DNA from: Klebsiella ornithinolytica NBRC 105727 = ATCC 31898
GTDB taxonomy: Bacteria > Pseudomonadota > Gammaproteobacteria > Enterobacterales > Enterobacteriaceae
Assembly (NCBI RefSeq): GCF_001598295.1
Contig: NZ_BCYR01000012.1
Span: 1-64,000 of the forward strand
Reading direction: 5' to 3'
DNA: 64,000 nt
Every line of letters starts with the position of its first letter. Within the stretch, counting starts at the first letter, position 1. The position numbers and the translations under genes were made by a program. Below, piece after piece: positions 25,539 through 37,316 of this stretch. The notes under the pieces are model-generated. The model ran no database searches. It was not told the origin of the DNA and saw only the letters and a program-made list of their open reading frames with translations.

Positions 25539-25958
25539 ATGGCAATGACTTACCACCTGGACGTCGTCAGCGCGGAGCAGCAAATGTTCTCCGGTCTGGT
25601 CGAAAAAATCCAGGTAACGGGTAGTGAAGGTGAACTGGGTATTTACCCGGGTCACGCACCGCTGCTCACCGCCATTAAGCCTGGTATGATTCGCATCGTT
25701 AAACAGCACGGTCATGAAGAGTTTATCTATCTGTCTGGCGGCATTCTTGAAGTGCAGCCTGGTAGCGTGACCGTTCTGGCTGATACGGCAATTCGTGGCC
25801 AGGATCTCGACGAAGCGCGAGCCCTGGAATCGAAGCGTAAAGCGGAAGAGCACATTAACAGCTCTCACGGCGACGTGGATTACGCTCAGGCGTCCGCGGA
25901 ACTGGCCAAAGCGATCGCCAAACTGCGCGTTATCGAGTTGACCAAAAAAGCGATGTAA
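25539..25958 (+). CDS. atpC: ATP synthase F1 subunit epsilon
   Basis: A 139-residue subunit with an N-terminal beta-sandwich domain and a C-terminal two-helix hairpin that can inhibit ATP hydrolysis by inserting into the head. It is the last gene of the operon, with a GGAGG site and a strong terminator after it. The start used is ATGGCAATGACT. Confidence 0.98.
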   Translation: MAMTYHLDVVSAEQQMFSGLVEKIQVTGSEGELGIYPGHAPLLTAIKPGMIRIVKQHGHEEFIYLSGGILEVQPGSVTVLADTAIRGQDLDEARALESKRKAEEHINSSHGDVDYAQASAELAKAIAKLRVIELTKKAM

Positions 25959-25976
25959 CACCGGCTTGAAAGTTAA

Positions 25977-26009
25977 AAAGCCAGTCTGGTTTCCAGGCTG
26001 GCTTTTTTT
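25977..26009 (+). terminator. atp operon terminator
   Basis: A hairpin of GCCAG-T-CTGG / CCAG-G-CTGGC with a TTT loop, followed by a run of seven T residues. The A-rich left arm can extend the pairing. It ends the ATP synthase operon 20 bp after the atpC stop. Confidence 0.92.
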
Positions 26010-26057
26010 ATGGCTTCGTTTCAAATTTATCAAAACTAAAATGGCATTTTAATTTTT

Positions 26058-26073
26058 TGTGATGAGCGTCTCA
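26058..26073. promoter_or_regulatory. CRP-like site 1
   Basis: TGTGA-N6-TCTCA, one mismatch from the consensus TGTGA-N6-TCACA. It is centred 57 bp upstream of CRP site 2 in the region before the 23-codon ORF. Confidence 0.6.
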
Positions 26074-26114
26074 TTTTTGTTGATCGGTTAAAAAATGAAG
26101 CGTAGACTTGTTTT

Positions 26115-26130
26115 TGTGATGTAAATCACA
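26115..26130. promoter_or_regulatory. CRP-like site 2, perfect consensus
   Basis: TGTGATGTAAATCACA, both half-sites perfect, centred about 51 bp upstream of the ATG at 26173. Either strong CRP activation or promoter occlusion is possible. A weak promoter, TTGATC (26080-26085), 17 bp, TAGACT (26103-26108), would start transcription close to this site. Confidence 0.75.
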
Positions 26131-26172
26131 AAACAAATTTACCAGAACACATTCTTTATCCAGGAAGTCATC

Positions 26173-26244
26173 ATGAAACTGCTTAACAAAATCATCGCTT
26201 TCTTCAGTGCTATGAACGTCACTTTCGGTACCTTCAATCACTAA
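26173..26244 (+). CDS. 23-residue small ORF with CRP-like upstream sites, unknown function
   Basis: I do not recognise this peptide. It starts MKLLNKIIAFFSAMN and ends with a short polar tail, TFNH. The lysines and the amphipathic or hydrophobic run at 3-14 could associate with membrane. An AGGAAG ribosome binding site lies 5 nt before the ATG. Two CRP-like sites lie upstream and a strong hairpin terminator about 75 nt downstream, giving a transcript of roughly 200 nt. It may be a small protein gene, a leader peptide, or the ORF of a dual-function small RNA. The promoter is not settled: CRP site 2 sits too close to the ribosome binding site for a standard class I start. It lies between atpC and the convergent pelX. 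Confidence 0.6.
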   Translation: MKLLNKIIAFFSAMNVTFGTFNH

Positions 26245-26313
26245 GTCGCCAGCCTCTCTGCATTTGCGCTGTACCGCTAACGAAAACGACAACACCTGCG
26301 GTGCGAAGCAGAA

Positions 26314-26349
26314 CAAAAAAGGTCGCCCGAGGGCGGCCTTTGTGTTTTT
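26314..26349. terminator. Bidirectional terminator between the small ORF and pelX
   Basis: GGTCGCCC and GGGCGGCC pair over 8 bp (one G-T) with a very short GA loop. TTTGTGTTTTT follows on the plus strand, and on the minus strand a T-run follows the stem (AAAAAA at 26315-26320 on the plus strand). It therefore suits both the small-ORF transcript and pelX, whose stop is at 26365. Confidence 0.85.
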
Positions 26350-26364
26350 CTCAGCCGGATATTG

Positions 26365-28536
26365 CTATCTACGGTTGAGAAAGTCTCCGGTAGCAAAACT
26401 GCCATCGGCATGACGCAGCAGCGGATCCGGTAGCGCCAGGGTTTGATAATCGGTGCTCAGAATGGTTTTCCCCTCTGCATTGACGCTTTTTCCCCCGCGA
26501 ATAAAGTAGTTGTTATCTTCAATATTCCCGACAACGGCATCATCATATTTTCCGGGCTGGCTGCGCAGCGACAGATTGTCGCTGAAGTTGCCTTGAGTCT
26601 CTGGCTTACCGTATGGGCTGGGGCGGAAGAGATAGTTAAAGCGCTGGTTATCTACCGCGACGTTATTGACCACCACCAGCTTGCCGGGATTGAAATTATC
26701 AGTGAACCCGTCCAGATGGTTACCGATAGCAATGCTGTTACGTATTTCGTGGGCAACCGGCTGCCCTTCCCCACCGAGTTTAAAACCGTTACTGGTGTTA
26801 TTGCGGGCAATTGAATTCTCGATCACCACAACGCCATTGGCACCGTCTTCGATTTTGTTAAACAGGTCGAATCCGTCATCGATATTGTCGTGTGAGTAGC
26901 AGCCTTCCAGGCGATTACCTTCCCCTACCCGCATTTTTACGGCGAAACCATCGGCGTTAATCTTACCGGGATCCTCATTGCCGTAGGATTCTGAGTTCAC
27001 GACCCGGTTGTAGCTGGCCCATAGCGGGCGATCGGTTTTGTCCGGGGAGGAGATCTGGATCCCGGTATCCTCGTTTTTGTAGGCGGTGACGTTCTCGATC
27101 AGGTTATGGCTGCCCTGTATGCGCAGGCTCTTGTCTGTTATTGAGATACCCTTGATATGCCAGTAGCTTGCATCCAGCAGCAGGCCATGAATAACCGCCT
27201 TGTCGTCGGCCTGCAGCGTTTTTACCTTTTCTCTGAGCCCGCTGGCCTGTAGCGGAATCACCGTTTGCGGATAATCCCCGGCGGCTAAGATAATCTTTCC
27301 GCCCGGAGGCAACAAATCGACCGCGGTGGAGAGATCGAGCGGAGAATCAAGCGTCCCTTTCGCGTCAGACAGCCCCTCAGGGGAGACATGTAGCGTACTC
27401 CCTTCAATGCGGTGGCTGCGTTCAACCGTCAGGCTTTGTGTGATGGGTTTTTGGCTGCTGGTGGGTGTAAAAACAATCTCAAAGGTACTTTTCTCTTTGA
27501 GCGTCGCGGGTTGAGTAAACATCTCACCGGCCTTGACCTTTTTATTCATCCCAATCGTCACCTCATCCTGACGAACCGTGAAGTTACCGTCGCTACTGGC
27601 CCGGGCCTGCAATACGTAATCTGCGCTCTGGCTTACTGCGCCTGAGGCGATTTGCATCACAACCGGCCAGGTTTTGGCAACATAGGGCTGTGAAGCAACG
27701 GTATTCGCCGGGGATGTCACCAGAGATGCATGGCTGACGGTGATTTTGGCGTTACGAGAGGCAAAAAAGCCAACGTAGTAGCTATCTTTATCCTGTTGGG
27801 TGATCAGATCGGCATGAGGCACTTTTTGGCTCACCCACTTATCGCTGCCGACTGGCGCCCATGATGTTACAAATCCTTCGTTGGTTCGTTCGAGTCTGAG
27901 CTGGAAGTCCGGTGTCTGTTTAAGATCGATATTCTCTTTATAACTCAGCCGGTTGATAGTCGAACCTGCGTTTCCCCACGGTTGCGCGATCCCTTCCCGG
28001 GTGATGGCCTGGAGTTTGACGTGCGAGCGATCTTTTTTATCCTGGGTCATAATCGCGTTCATGACCATATTGGATGCCGCCGGAAACTCTTCGTAGCCAA
28101 CCACCAAAGGCTGCTGCCGCGGATGGCCGATGATATCGCGTACCAGCAGCCCGGCGCCCTCCTGTGCAGCCGGAAGGGCGCCATTTTCTGGACCAAATTG
28201 ATCCACCGTCACCGTGGCCTGCAGGATGAAATTCTGTCGGGCCGGTAGTTCGGTATAAAAGAAGGTCAAACCGTCGTGCGAATTGGCTATTTTTCCGCCG
28301 CGGCTCTCAATGGTGATGGGGGCCTGGAGGTTGGCAGTATCCTGCGGAGCCAGTTTTTTGCCTGCTATCGTTACGTCGTTAACGCCGATCTTTTCCGGCA
28401 GCACGTTGGAGGAAAAATTCACGTCAGTTGATTGACCAAAAGCGATGCCTCGCCAGACATGCTGCTCGTCAGCCTGCAGCGGTAATGCGATAATTGTGCT
28501 GCAAAGGGCTAATGCCAAAGGTATTTTTTTATTCAT
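26365..28536 (-). CDS. pelX: Exopolygalacturonate lyase, PL9 family (PelX type)
   Basis: A 723-residue exported protein that should cleave polygalacturonate by beta-elimination. The signal peptide runs to about A22 (LQA before DEQ). An N-terminal beta-sandwich-like half (to about 375) precedes a right-handed beta-helix. D529, D553, D554 and D557 keep the spacing of the calcium-binding aspartates of Dickeya PL9 lyase Pel9A (D209, D233, D234, D237), and K586 in NGFKLGG is the likely base. It resembles PelX of pectinolytic enterobacteria, which is periplasmic. It interrupts the atpC-glmU junction seen in E. coli. AGGAG lies 6 nt before the ATG, and a KdgR-like box lies upstream. Confidence 0.88.
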   Translation of the reverse strand: MNKKIPLALALCSTIIALPLQADEQHVWRGIAFGQSTDVNFSSNVLPEKIGVNDVTIAGKKLAPQDTANLQAPITIESRGGKIANSHDGLTFFYTELPARQNFILQATVTVDQFGPENGALPAAQEGAGLLVRDIIGHPRQQPLVVGYEEFPAASNMVMNAIMTQDKKDRSHVKLQAITREGIAQPWGNAGSTINRLSYKENIDLKQTPDFQLRLERTNEGFVTSWAPVGSDKWVSQKVPHADLITQQDKDSYYVGFFASRNAKITVSHASLVTSPANTVASQPYVAKTWPVVMQIASGAVSQSADYVLQARASSDGNFTVRQDEVTIGMNKKVKAGEMFTQPATLKEKSTFEIVFTPTSSQKPITQSLTVERSHRIEGSTLHVSPEGLSDAKGTLDSPLDLSTAVDLLPPGGKIILAAGDYPQTVIPLQASGLREKVKTLQADDKAVIHGLLLDASYWHIKGISITDKSLRIQGSHNLIENVTAYKNEDTGIQISSPDKTDRPLWASYNRVVNSESYGNEDPGKINADGFAVKMRVGEGNRLEGCYSHDNIDDGFDLFNKIEDGANGVVVIENSIARNNTSNGFKLGGEGQPVAHEIRNSIAIGNHLDGFTDNFNPGKLVVVNNVAVDNQRFNYLFRPSPYGKPETQGNFSDNLSLRSQPGKYDDAVVGNIEDNNYFIRGGKSVNAEGKTILSTDYQTLALPDPLLRHADGSFATGDFLNRR

Positions 28537-28881
28537 TTTTGTCTCCTGGGTAATTATTGAGCAGTATTATCATAATAATGAAATGGCGTTTCTATTTGAT
28601 GCGTCACAATTAATGAATATTGAAACTATGTTTTATTTTATTGATTTGCTTTATTCAGGTGTCAAAAAAACAGGAAAAGCAGTGGGATAGCAGGGATTTA
28701 TCTCCCTTATGCGCTTTTTCAGGAGATAAACTCATTTACAGCGGTGAAAAATAGCACCATAAAATGGTGTATATCGTTGAGCCTGAGCGTTTTATCCTCG
28801 TCTCGTTTCATGATGAAAAATATGTAGATATTTCAACGTGAAAGGCTTTTACTTTTCGTTCTAATTGTTGTCAGGATGCGT
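28537..28881. other. pelX/glmU divergent intergenic region
   Basis: 345 bp, AT-rich, with no supportable ORF. It contains the pelX promoter region with a KdgR-like box and, toward glmU, the promoter region of glmU-glmS. NagC sites, expected from E. coli, were not identified with confidence. Confidence 0.7.
28577..28597. promoter_or_regulatory. KdgR-like operator upstream of pelX
   Basis: The sequence AATGAAATGGCGTTTCTATT (28577-28596) matches the pectinolysis repressor box: GAAA and TTTC arms separated by 5 bp with AAT/ATT flanks. One extra T breaks the right-hand flank. It lies 41-61 bp before the pelX ATG, next to a GATAAT -10 candidate on the minus strand. KdgR control of PL9 genes is established in Dickeya; here it is inferred. 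Confidence 0.55.
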
Positions 28882-30252
28882 ATGTCAAACAGTGCGATGA
28901 GCGTGGTTATCCTTGCCGCAGGCAAAGGGACCCGCATGTATTCCGATCTTCCTAAGGTGCTGCACTCCCTGGCCGGGAAGCCAATGGTGCAACATGTTAT
29001 TGATGCGACTAAAGATCTCGGTGCTTCGGCCGTACATCTGGTGTACGGGCACGGTGGCGATTTGCTGCGCCAGACGCTGCATGAAGATAATCTTAACTGG
29101 GTCTTACAAGCTGAACAGCTCGGTACCGGCCATGCCATGCAACAGGCGGCGCCGTTCTTCCATGATGATGAAGACATCATGATGCTGTACGGCGATGTTC
29201 CGCTGATTTCCGTTGATACGCTACAACGCCTGCGCGCGGCGAAGCCGCAGGGCGGCATTGGCCTGCTGACGGTAAAGCTGGACGATCCGAGCGGATATGG
29301 TCGCATTACGCGTGAAAACGGTCAGGTAACCGGCATCGTGGAGCATAAAGATGCCAGCGATGCGCAGCGTCAGATTCAGGAAATTAACACCGGTATTTTG
29401 ATCGCTGGTGGGGCGGATTTAAAACGCTGGCTGGCGAAGCTGACGAACAACAATGTGCAGGGCGAATACTACATCACCGATATTATCGCCATGGCGTATC
29501 AGGAAGGGCGTGAAATCGTTGCCGTTCATCCGCAGCGCTTAAGCGAAGTTGAAGGGGTAAACAACCGCCTGCAGCTGTCGCGTCTGGAGCGCGTTTATCA
29601 AGCCGAGCAGGCGGAAAAACTGCTGCTGGCGGGCGTGATGCTGCGCGATCCTGCGCGTTTTGATCTCCGTGGTACCCTGAAACATGGGCGTGATGTGGAG
29701 ATTGATACTAACGTTATCCTCGAAGGCAACGTGGTTCTGGGTGAGCGCGTGAAGATCGGCGCCGGCTGCGTGATCAAGAACAGCACCATTGGCGATGATT
29801 GTGAGATCAGCCCGTACTCGGTGGTGGAAGATGCTCATCTGCAGGCCGCCTGCACCATCGGGCCGTTCGCACGTCTGCGGCCAGGCGCCGAACTGCTGGA
29901 AGGTGCGCATGTCGGCAACTTCGTAGAAATGAAAAAAGCGCGACTGGGTAAAGGTTCGAAGGCAGGGCATCTCTCCTACCTCGGCGACGCGGAAATCGGC
30001 GACAACGTGAACATCGGCGCCGGTACCATTACCTGTAACTACGATGGCGCAAATAAATTCAAAACCATTATTGGCGATGATGTGTTTGTCGGTTCCGACA
30101 CTCAGCTGGTGGCGCCGGTGACCGTGGGTAAAGGCGTCACGATTGCCGCCGGTACGACGGTCACGCGCGATATCGCCGACAACGAACTGGTTTTAAGCCG
30201 TGTGCCGCAGGTCCATAAACAGGGCTGGCAGCGTCCGGTGAAGAAGAAGTAA
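28882..30252 (+). CDS. glmU: Bifunctional UDP-GlcNAc pyrophosphorylase / glucosamine-1-phosphate acetyltransferase
   Basis: A 456-residue enzyme that makes UDP-N-acetylglucosamine for peptidoglycan and LPS. The N-terminal nucleotidyltransferase has [15 protein letters not shown]. The C-terminal left-handed beta-helix of hexapeptide repeats carries the acetyltransferase, with [15 protein letters not shown]. The ATG at 28882 has AGGA 5 nt upstream and gives the E. coli length; an ATG at 28876 lies within that ribosome binding site. It is cotranscribed with glmS in E. coli. Confidence 0.97.
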   Translation: MSNSAMSVVILAAGKGTRMYSDLPKVLHSLAGKPMVQHVIDATKDLGASAVHLVYGHGGDLLRQTLHEDNLNWVLQAEQLGTGHAMQQAAPFFHDDEDIMMLYGDVPLISVDTLQRLRAAKPQGGIGLLTVKLDDPSGYGRITRENGQVTGIVEHKDASDAQRQIQEINTGILIAGGADLKRWLAKLTNNNVQGEYYITDIIAMAYQEGREIVAVHPQRLSEVEGVNNRLQLSRLERVYQAEQAEKLLLAGVMLRDPARFDLRGTLKHGRDVEIDTNVILEGNVVLGERVKIGAGCVIKNSTIGDDCEISPYSVVEDAHLQAACTIGPFARLRPGAELLEGAHVGNFVEMKKARLGKGSKAGHLSYLGDAEIGDNVNIGAGTITCNYDGANKFKTIIGDDVFVGSDTQLVAPVTVGKGVTIAAGTTVTRDIADNELVLSRVPQVHKQGWQRPVKKK

Positions 30253-30438
30253 TTTTTGGCTTATCGCCGGGGGGAAACCGCCCGGCGAACCAGGATGAGA
30301 GGATCAATATAGGTCCCCGTCCGCAGGCAGTACCATAAAAATAACCCCACTCTCTACAAGGCTCGGGGCGCCCGTAACGCGGGCAAATACAGGTCAGCGA
30401 CAACGCATGGCATAACGCCATTATCAGGAAATTTAACT
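30253..30438 (+). other. glmU-glmS intercistronic leader
   Basis: 186 bp between the cotranscribed genes. By position this is the 5' leader of glmS, where in E. coli RNase E cuts the glmUS message and the GlmZ small RNA pairs to open the glmS ribosome binding site. An AGGAAATTTAACTATG start region is visible. The pairing site itself was not verified. Confidence 0.5.
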
Positions 30439-32268
30439 ATGTGTGGAATTGTTGGCGCAGTCGCGCAGCGTGATATTGCTGAAATCCTTCTCGAAGGTCT
30501 ACGTCGTCTGGAATACCGTGGATATGACTCTGCCGGTCTGGCAGTGGTTGATAACGCAGGGCATATGTCCCGCGTTCGTCGTCTCGGTAAAGTCCAGATG
30601 CTGGCTCAGGCGGTAGAAGAGCACCCGTTACACGGTGGTACGGGGATTGCCCATACCCGCTGGGCAACGCACGGTGAGCCGTCTGAAGGTAACGCGCATC
30701 CGCATGTTTCTGAACACATTGTGGTGGTCCATAACGGCATCATCGAAAACCACGAGCCGCTGCGCGAAGAGCTGAAAGCGCGCGGTTACACCTTCGTCTC
30801 TGAAACTGACACCGAAGTGATTGCTCACCTGGTGCACTGGGAGCTGGAGCAGGGCGGCACGCTGCGTGAAGCGGTACTGCGAGCCATTCCTCAGCTTCGC
30901 GGTGCCTACGGTACGGTGATCATGGATTCCCGCGATCCGTCCACGCTGCTGGCAGCGCGTTCCGGTAGCCCGATGGTTATCGGTCTGGGTATGGGGGAAA
31001 ACTTTATTGCCTCCGATCAGCTGGCTCTGCTGCCGGTTACCCGTCGCTTTATCTTCCTGGAAGAAGGCGATATCGCGGAAGTGACTCGCCGCAATGTGAC
31101 CGTATTTGATACCAAAGGCGCGCAGGTGAAACGTCAGGAGATCGAATCTAATCTGCAGTACGACGCAGGCGACAAAGGCACTTACCGCCACTACATGCAA
31201 AAAGAGATTTACGAACAGCCGAATGCGATCAAAAACACCCTCTCCGGGCGCATCAGCCATGGCGAAGTGGATCTCAGCGAGCTGGGCACGCATGCTAACG
31301 AAATGCTGTCTCAGGTTGAACATATCCAGATCGTAGCCTGTGGCACTTCGTATAACTCTGGCATGGTTTCTCGCTACTGGTTTGAAGCGCTGGCGGGCGT
31401 GCCGTGCGATGTTGAAATCGCCTCTGAATTCCGCTATCGCAAATCGGCGGTGCGTCGCAACAGTCTGATGATCACGCTTTCCCAGTCCGGTGAGACCGCG
31501 GATACGCTGGCCGCGCTGCGTCTGTCAAAAGAGCTGGGCTACCTCGGATCGCTGGCTATTTGTAACGTGGCGAGTTCTTCTCTGGTCCGCGAGTCCGATT
31601 TGGCTCTGATGACCAAAGCGGGCACTGAGATCGGCGTGGCCTCGACCAAAGCCTTTACCACTCAGCTGACCGTATTGCTGCTGCTGGTGGCAAAACTGGC
31701 GCGCCTTAAAGGTCTGGATGCCGCCGTTGAGCATGATATCGTTCATGGGCTGCAGGCGTTGCCGAACCGTATTGAGCAGATGCTGTCGCAGGATAAGCGT
31801 ATTGAGGCGCTGGCCGAGAACTTCTCCGATAAGCACCATGCGCTGTTCCTTGGCCGTGGCGATCAGTATCCGATCGCGCTGGAAGGGGCGCTGAAGCTCA
31901 AAGAGATCTCTTATATCCACGCGGAAGCCTACGCGGCCGGTGAGCTGAAGCACGGCCCTCTGGCCCTGATTGACGCCGAAATGCCGGTGATCGTCGTGGC
32001 GCCGAATAACGAATTGCTGGAGAAGCTGAAATCCAACATTGAAGAAGTTCGCGCGCGTGGCGGCCAGCTGTATGTCTTCGCCGATGGCGAGGCGGGTTTT
32101 AGCAGCAGCGACAATATGCACATTATTGAAATGCCGCATGTTGAAGAGGTCATTGCGCCGATCTTCTACACCGTGCCACTGCAGCTGCTGGCCTATCACG
32201 TTGCGCTGATTAAAGGCACTGACGTTGACCAGCCGCGTAACCTGGCAAAATCGGTCACCGTAGAATAA
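30439..32268 (+). CDS. glmS: Glutamine-fructose-6-phosphate aminotransferase
   Basis: A 609-residue enzyme making glucosamine 6-phosphate from fructose 6-phosphate and glutamine. The N-terminal class-II glutaminase begins MCGIVGAV; the cysteine becomes the catalytic residue after Met removal. Two SIS sugar-phosphate domains follow ([16 protein letters not shown]) and the C-terminus is KSVTVE. It supplies GlmM and GlmU. Length equals E. coli GlmS, and a terminator follows. Confidence 0.98.
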   Translation: MCGIVGAVAQRDIAEILLEGLRRLEYRGYDSAGLAVVDNAGHMSRVRRLGKVQMLAQAVEEHPLHGGTGIAHTRWATHGEPSEGNAHPHVSEHIVVVHNGIIENHEPLREELKARGYTFVSETDTEVIAHLVHWELEQGGTLREAVLRAIPQLRGAYGTVIMDSRDPSTLLAARSGSPMVIGLGMGENFIASDQLALLPVTRRFIFLEEGDIAEVTRRNVTVFDTKGAQVKRQEIESNLQYDAGDKGTYRHYMQKEIYEQPNAIKNTLSGRISHGEVDLSELGTHANEMLSQVEHIQIVACGTSYNSGMVSRYWFEALAGVPCDVEIASEFRYRKSAVRRNSLMITLSQSGETADTLAALRLSKELGYLGSLAICNVASSSLVRESDLALMTKAGTEIGVASTKAFTTQLTVLLLLVAKLARLKGLDAAVEHDIVHGLQALPNRIEQMLSQDKRIEALAENFSDKHHALFLGRGDQYPIALEGALKLKEISYIHAEAYAAGELKHGPLALIDAEMPVIVVAPNNELLEKLKSNIEEVRARGGQLYVFADGEAGFSSSDNMHIIEMPHVEEVIAPIFYTVPLQLLAYHVALIKGTDVDQPRNLAKSVTVE

Positions 32269-32286
32269 GCCAACACGCATCAGACA

Positions 32287-32314
32287 AAGGGCTGCCATCC
32301 GGCGGCCCTTTTTT
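32287..32314 (+). terminator. glmUS terminator
   Basis: AAGGGC-T-GCC / GGC-G-GCCCTT stem with an ATCC loop, continued by TTTT, 18 bp after the glmS stop. Confidence 0.9.
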
Positions 32315-32607
32315 ATTTCCCGCGATTGTTTTTCAGCGCTCTGCTGAAAAATGCTGCTGCGCGGGTTTATGACAAACCGTCATCTTCGACTACGATTTTA
32401 AGTGTCATAAAAAGAAAATTTTTCTGCAATCTTACGGTCACTTAAATAATTAACATTATGATTTATATTGTTTTTATTTTCTCCAGTCCGCTATCTTTTT
32501 GGGTGTCATAAAACTGTAATAATTCGTACATTTTACTGTCACCTCTTTGTCCTATTTTGCTCACCATAGCCTCGAAACAACGATTTACGAATCCAGCAGG
32601 AGACATT
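32315..32607. other. glmS-pstS intergenic region
   Basis: 293 bp holding the pst promoter and Pho boxes at its right side. A further TGTCATAAAAA motif near 32403 resembles a lone half-site. No ORF is supportable. Confidence 0.65.
32504..32558 (+). promoter_or_regulatory. pstS promoter with Pho box array
   Basis: PhoB half-sites recur at exactly 11-bp spacing: TGTCA (32504), TGTAA (32515), GTACA (32526), TGTCA (32537) and TGTCC (32548). TATTTT at 32553-32558 follows as the -10. There is no -35 consensus, as is typical for PhoB-activated promoters where the Pho box replaces it. Confidence 0.9.
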
Positions 32608-33648
32608 ATGAACGTTATGCGTACCACCGTCGCAACAGTTGTCGCCGCGACCTTATCGATGAGCGCTTTCTCTGCATTTGCAGCTGCAAGCCTGACTGGC
32701 GCGGGCGCAACTTTCCCTGCACCGGTGTATGCCAAATGGGCTGATACCTATCAGAAAGAAACCGGCAATAAAGTGAACTACCAGGGCATTGGCTCTTCCG
32801 GTGGTGTCAAACAAATTATTGCTAACACCGTTGATTTCGGTGCTTCTGATGCTCCTCTGGCTGATGACAAACTGGCTCAGGAAGGCCTGTTCCAGTTCCC
32901 GACCGTTATCGGCGGTGTGGTTCTGGCAATCAACCTGCCTGGCGTGAAGTCGGGTGAGCTGGTTCTGGACGGTAAAACTCTGGGTGATATCTACCTGGGC
33001 AAAATTAAAAAGTGGGATGACGAAGCGATCGCTAAACTCAACCCGGGTATGAAGTTGCCGTCTCAGAATATCGCCGTGGTTCGTCGCGCCGATGGTTCCG
33101 GCACTTCCTTCGTGTTCACCAGCTACCTGGCGAAAGTGAACGAAGAGTGGAAATCTAAGATTGGCGCGGGTTCTACCGTTAACTGGCCGACCGGTCTGGG
33201 CGGTAAAGGTAACGACGGTATCGCCGCTTTCGTTCAACGTCTGCCGGGCTCCATTGGCTACGTAGAATACGCCTATGCGAAGCAGAACAACCTGGCTTAC
33301 ACCAAACTGCTTTCCGCAGATGGCAAGCCGGTCAGCCCGACGGAAGATAACTTCGCTAACGCGGCTAAAGGTATCGACTGGAGCAAATCCTTCGCACAGG
33401 ATCTGACTAACCAGAAAGGTGAGAATGCATGGCCGATCACCTCAACCACCTTTATCCTGGTACACAAATCTACGAACAAGCCAGAACAGACTGCTGAAGT
33501 GCTGAAGTTCTTCGATTGGGCGTATAAAAATGGCAGTAAAGAAGCCAACGCGCTGGATTACGCAACGCTGCCGGAAAGCGTGGTTGAGCAGGTTCGTGCT
33601 GCATGGAAAACCAACGTGAAAGACAGCAGCGGTAAAGCGCTGTACTAA
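32608..33648 (+). CDS. pstS: Phosphate-binding periplasmic protein PstS
   Basis: A 346-residue periplasmic receptor. The signal peptide is cut near A25 (FSAFA before [14 protein letters not shown]). The mature protein begins with the family segment [14 protein letters not shown], and phosphate-binding loops GIGSSGG and [10 protein letters not shown] are present. The start at 32608 has AGGAG 5 nt upstream and gives the E. coli length; an in-frame ATG at 32557 would overlap the promoter. It delivers inorganic phosphate to PstCAB. Confidence 0.98.
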   Translation: MNVMRTTVATVVAATLSMSAFSAFAAASLTGAGATFPAPVYAKWADTYQKETGNKVNYQGIGSSGGVKQIIANTVDFGASDAPLADDKLAQEGLFQFPTVIGGVVLAINLPGVKSGELVLDGKTLGDIYLGKIKKWDDEAIAKLNPGMKLPSQNIAVVRRADGSGTSFVFTSYLAKVNEEWKSKIGAGSTVNWPTGLGGKGNDGIAAFVQRLPGSIGYVEYAYAKQNNLAYTKLLSADGKPVSPTEDNFANAAKGIDWSKSFAQDLTNQKGENAWPITSTTFILVHKSTNKPEQTAEVLKFFDWAYKNGSKEANALDYATLPESVVEQVRAAWKTNVKDSSGKALY

Positions 33649-33707
33649 ATACCCGTCATACTTCGAGCCGCAGCTGCGTTGGCTGCAACTCGAATTATTT
33701 AGGGTAT
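33649..33707. repeat. Internally deleted ERIC-type element after pstS
   Basis: A 59-bp element bounded by ATACCC and GGGTAT. It contains the left part typical of ERIC (GTCATACTTCGAG and GCGTTGGCTGC) joined to the right end (CTCGAATTATTTAGGGTAT). The central core present in the complete copy at 60639-60765 is missing. It begins on the base after the pstS stop and folds as a hairpin between pstS and pstC. Confidence 0.75.
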
Positions 33708-33770
33708 AGCATTACGTTAGCCTGGAGGCACGGTAAAATGCGCGCTTCCAGGCCCAAACAGAAAGAGTAA

Positions 33771-36442
<2,672 letters not shown>

Positions 36443-36493
36443 TTGCCCTTCTGCTTTCACAGGATCTAACCCGTTGGGCATTCAGGAGACACC

Positions 36494-37219
36494 ATGGACA
36501 ACCTAAATCTTAACAAACATATTTCTGGCCAGTTCAATGCAGAACTGGAGTATATCCGCACTCAGGTGTTGACCATGGGTGGGCTGGTGGAACAGCAGCT
36601 GTCTGATGCGATCACCGCGATGCACAATCAGGACAGCGATCTGGCAAAACGCGTGATTGACGGCGATAAGCAGGTCAACATGATGGAAGTGGCCATTGAT
36701 GAAGCCTGCGTGCGCATCATCGCCAAGCGTCAGCCAACCGCCAGCGATCTGCGTTTAGTCATGGCGATTATCAAGACTATCGCCGAGCTGGAACGTATCG
36801 GTGATGTGGCGGATAAAATTTGCCGCACCGCGCTGGAGAAGTTCTCCCAGCAGCACCAGCCGCTGCTGGTGAGCCTGGAATCGCTGGGGCGTCATACCGT
36901 GCAGATGCTGCATGACGTGCTGGATGCCTTCGCTCGCATGGATCTCGACGAAGCGGTGCGTATCTATCGCGAAGATAAGAAGGTGGATCAGGAATATGAG
37001 GGCATCGTGCGTCAGCTGATGACCTATATGATGGAAGATTCACGTACGATTCCAAGCGTGCTGACCGCGCTGTTCTGCGCCCGTTCAATCGAGCGTATCG
37101 GCGACCGCTGCCAGAATATTTGCGAATATATTTTCTACTTCGTTAAAGGTCAGGATTTCCGCCACGTTGGCGGCGACGAGCTGGATAAGCTGCTGGCGGG
37201 TAAAGATCCGAAAGAGTGA
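36494..37219 (+). CDS. phoU: Phosphate signalling protein PhoU
   Basis: A 241-residue protein built from two PhoU three-helix repeats with metal-binding E/DxxxD motifs ([13 protein letters not shown] and [13 protein letters not shown]). It represses the Pho regulon through PstB and PhoR when phosphate is plentiful. It is the last gene of the pst operon, 51 bp after pstB. Confidence 0.97.
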   Translation: MDNLNLNKHISGQFNAELEYIRTQVLTMGGLVEQQLSDAITAMHNQDSDLAKRVIDGDKQVNMMEVAIDEACVRIIAKRQPTASDLRLVMAIIKTIAELERIGDVADKICRTALEKFSQQHQPLLVSLESLGRHTVQMLHDVLDAFARMDLDEAVRIYREDKKVDQEYEGIVRQLMTYMMEDSRTIPSVLTALFCARSIERIGDRCQNICEYIFYFVKGQDFRHVGGDELDKLLAGKDPKE

Positions 37220-37281
37220 TCCGCCGTAAAATACCCGCAGGCGCTACGCTTACCGGGTCGACAAAACCCCGGATCCTGGAG

Positions 37282-37314
37282 GCCGGATACGCGCTCGCGC
37301 TATCCGGCTTTTTT
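37282..37314 (+). terminator. pst-phoU terminator, REP-like
   Basis: GCCGGATA pairs with TATCCGGC around a GCGC/GCGC inner arm, then TTTTTT. The arms resemble REP palindromes. It lies between the convergent phoU and yieH. Confidence 0.82.
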
Positions 37315-37316
37315 CA

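Noticed and set aside
26102-26130. Reading the 26080-26108 promoter as CRP-activated from site 1
   Set aside because: Site 1 would be centred near -49, out of phase with the usual -41.5 and -61.5 positions, so activation from there is not a convincing claim.
31525-32298. A 257-codon antisense frame opposite glmS
   Set aside because: Shadow of a conserved gene with no motif, start signal or known family.
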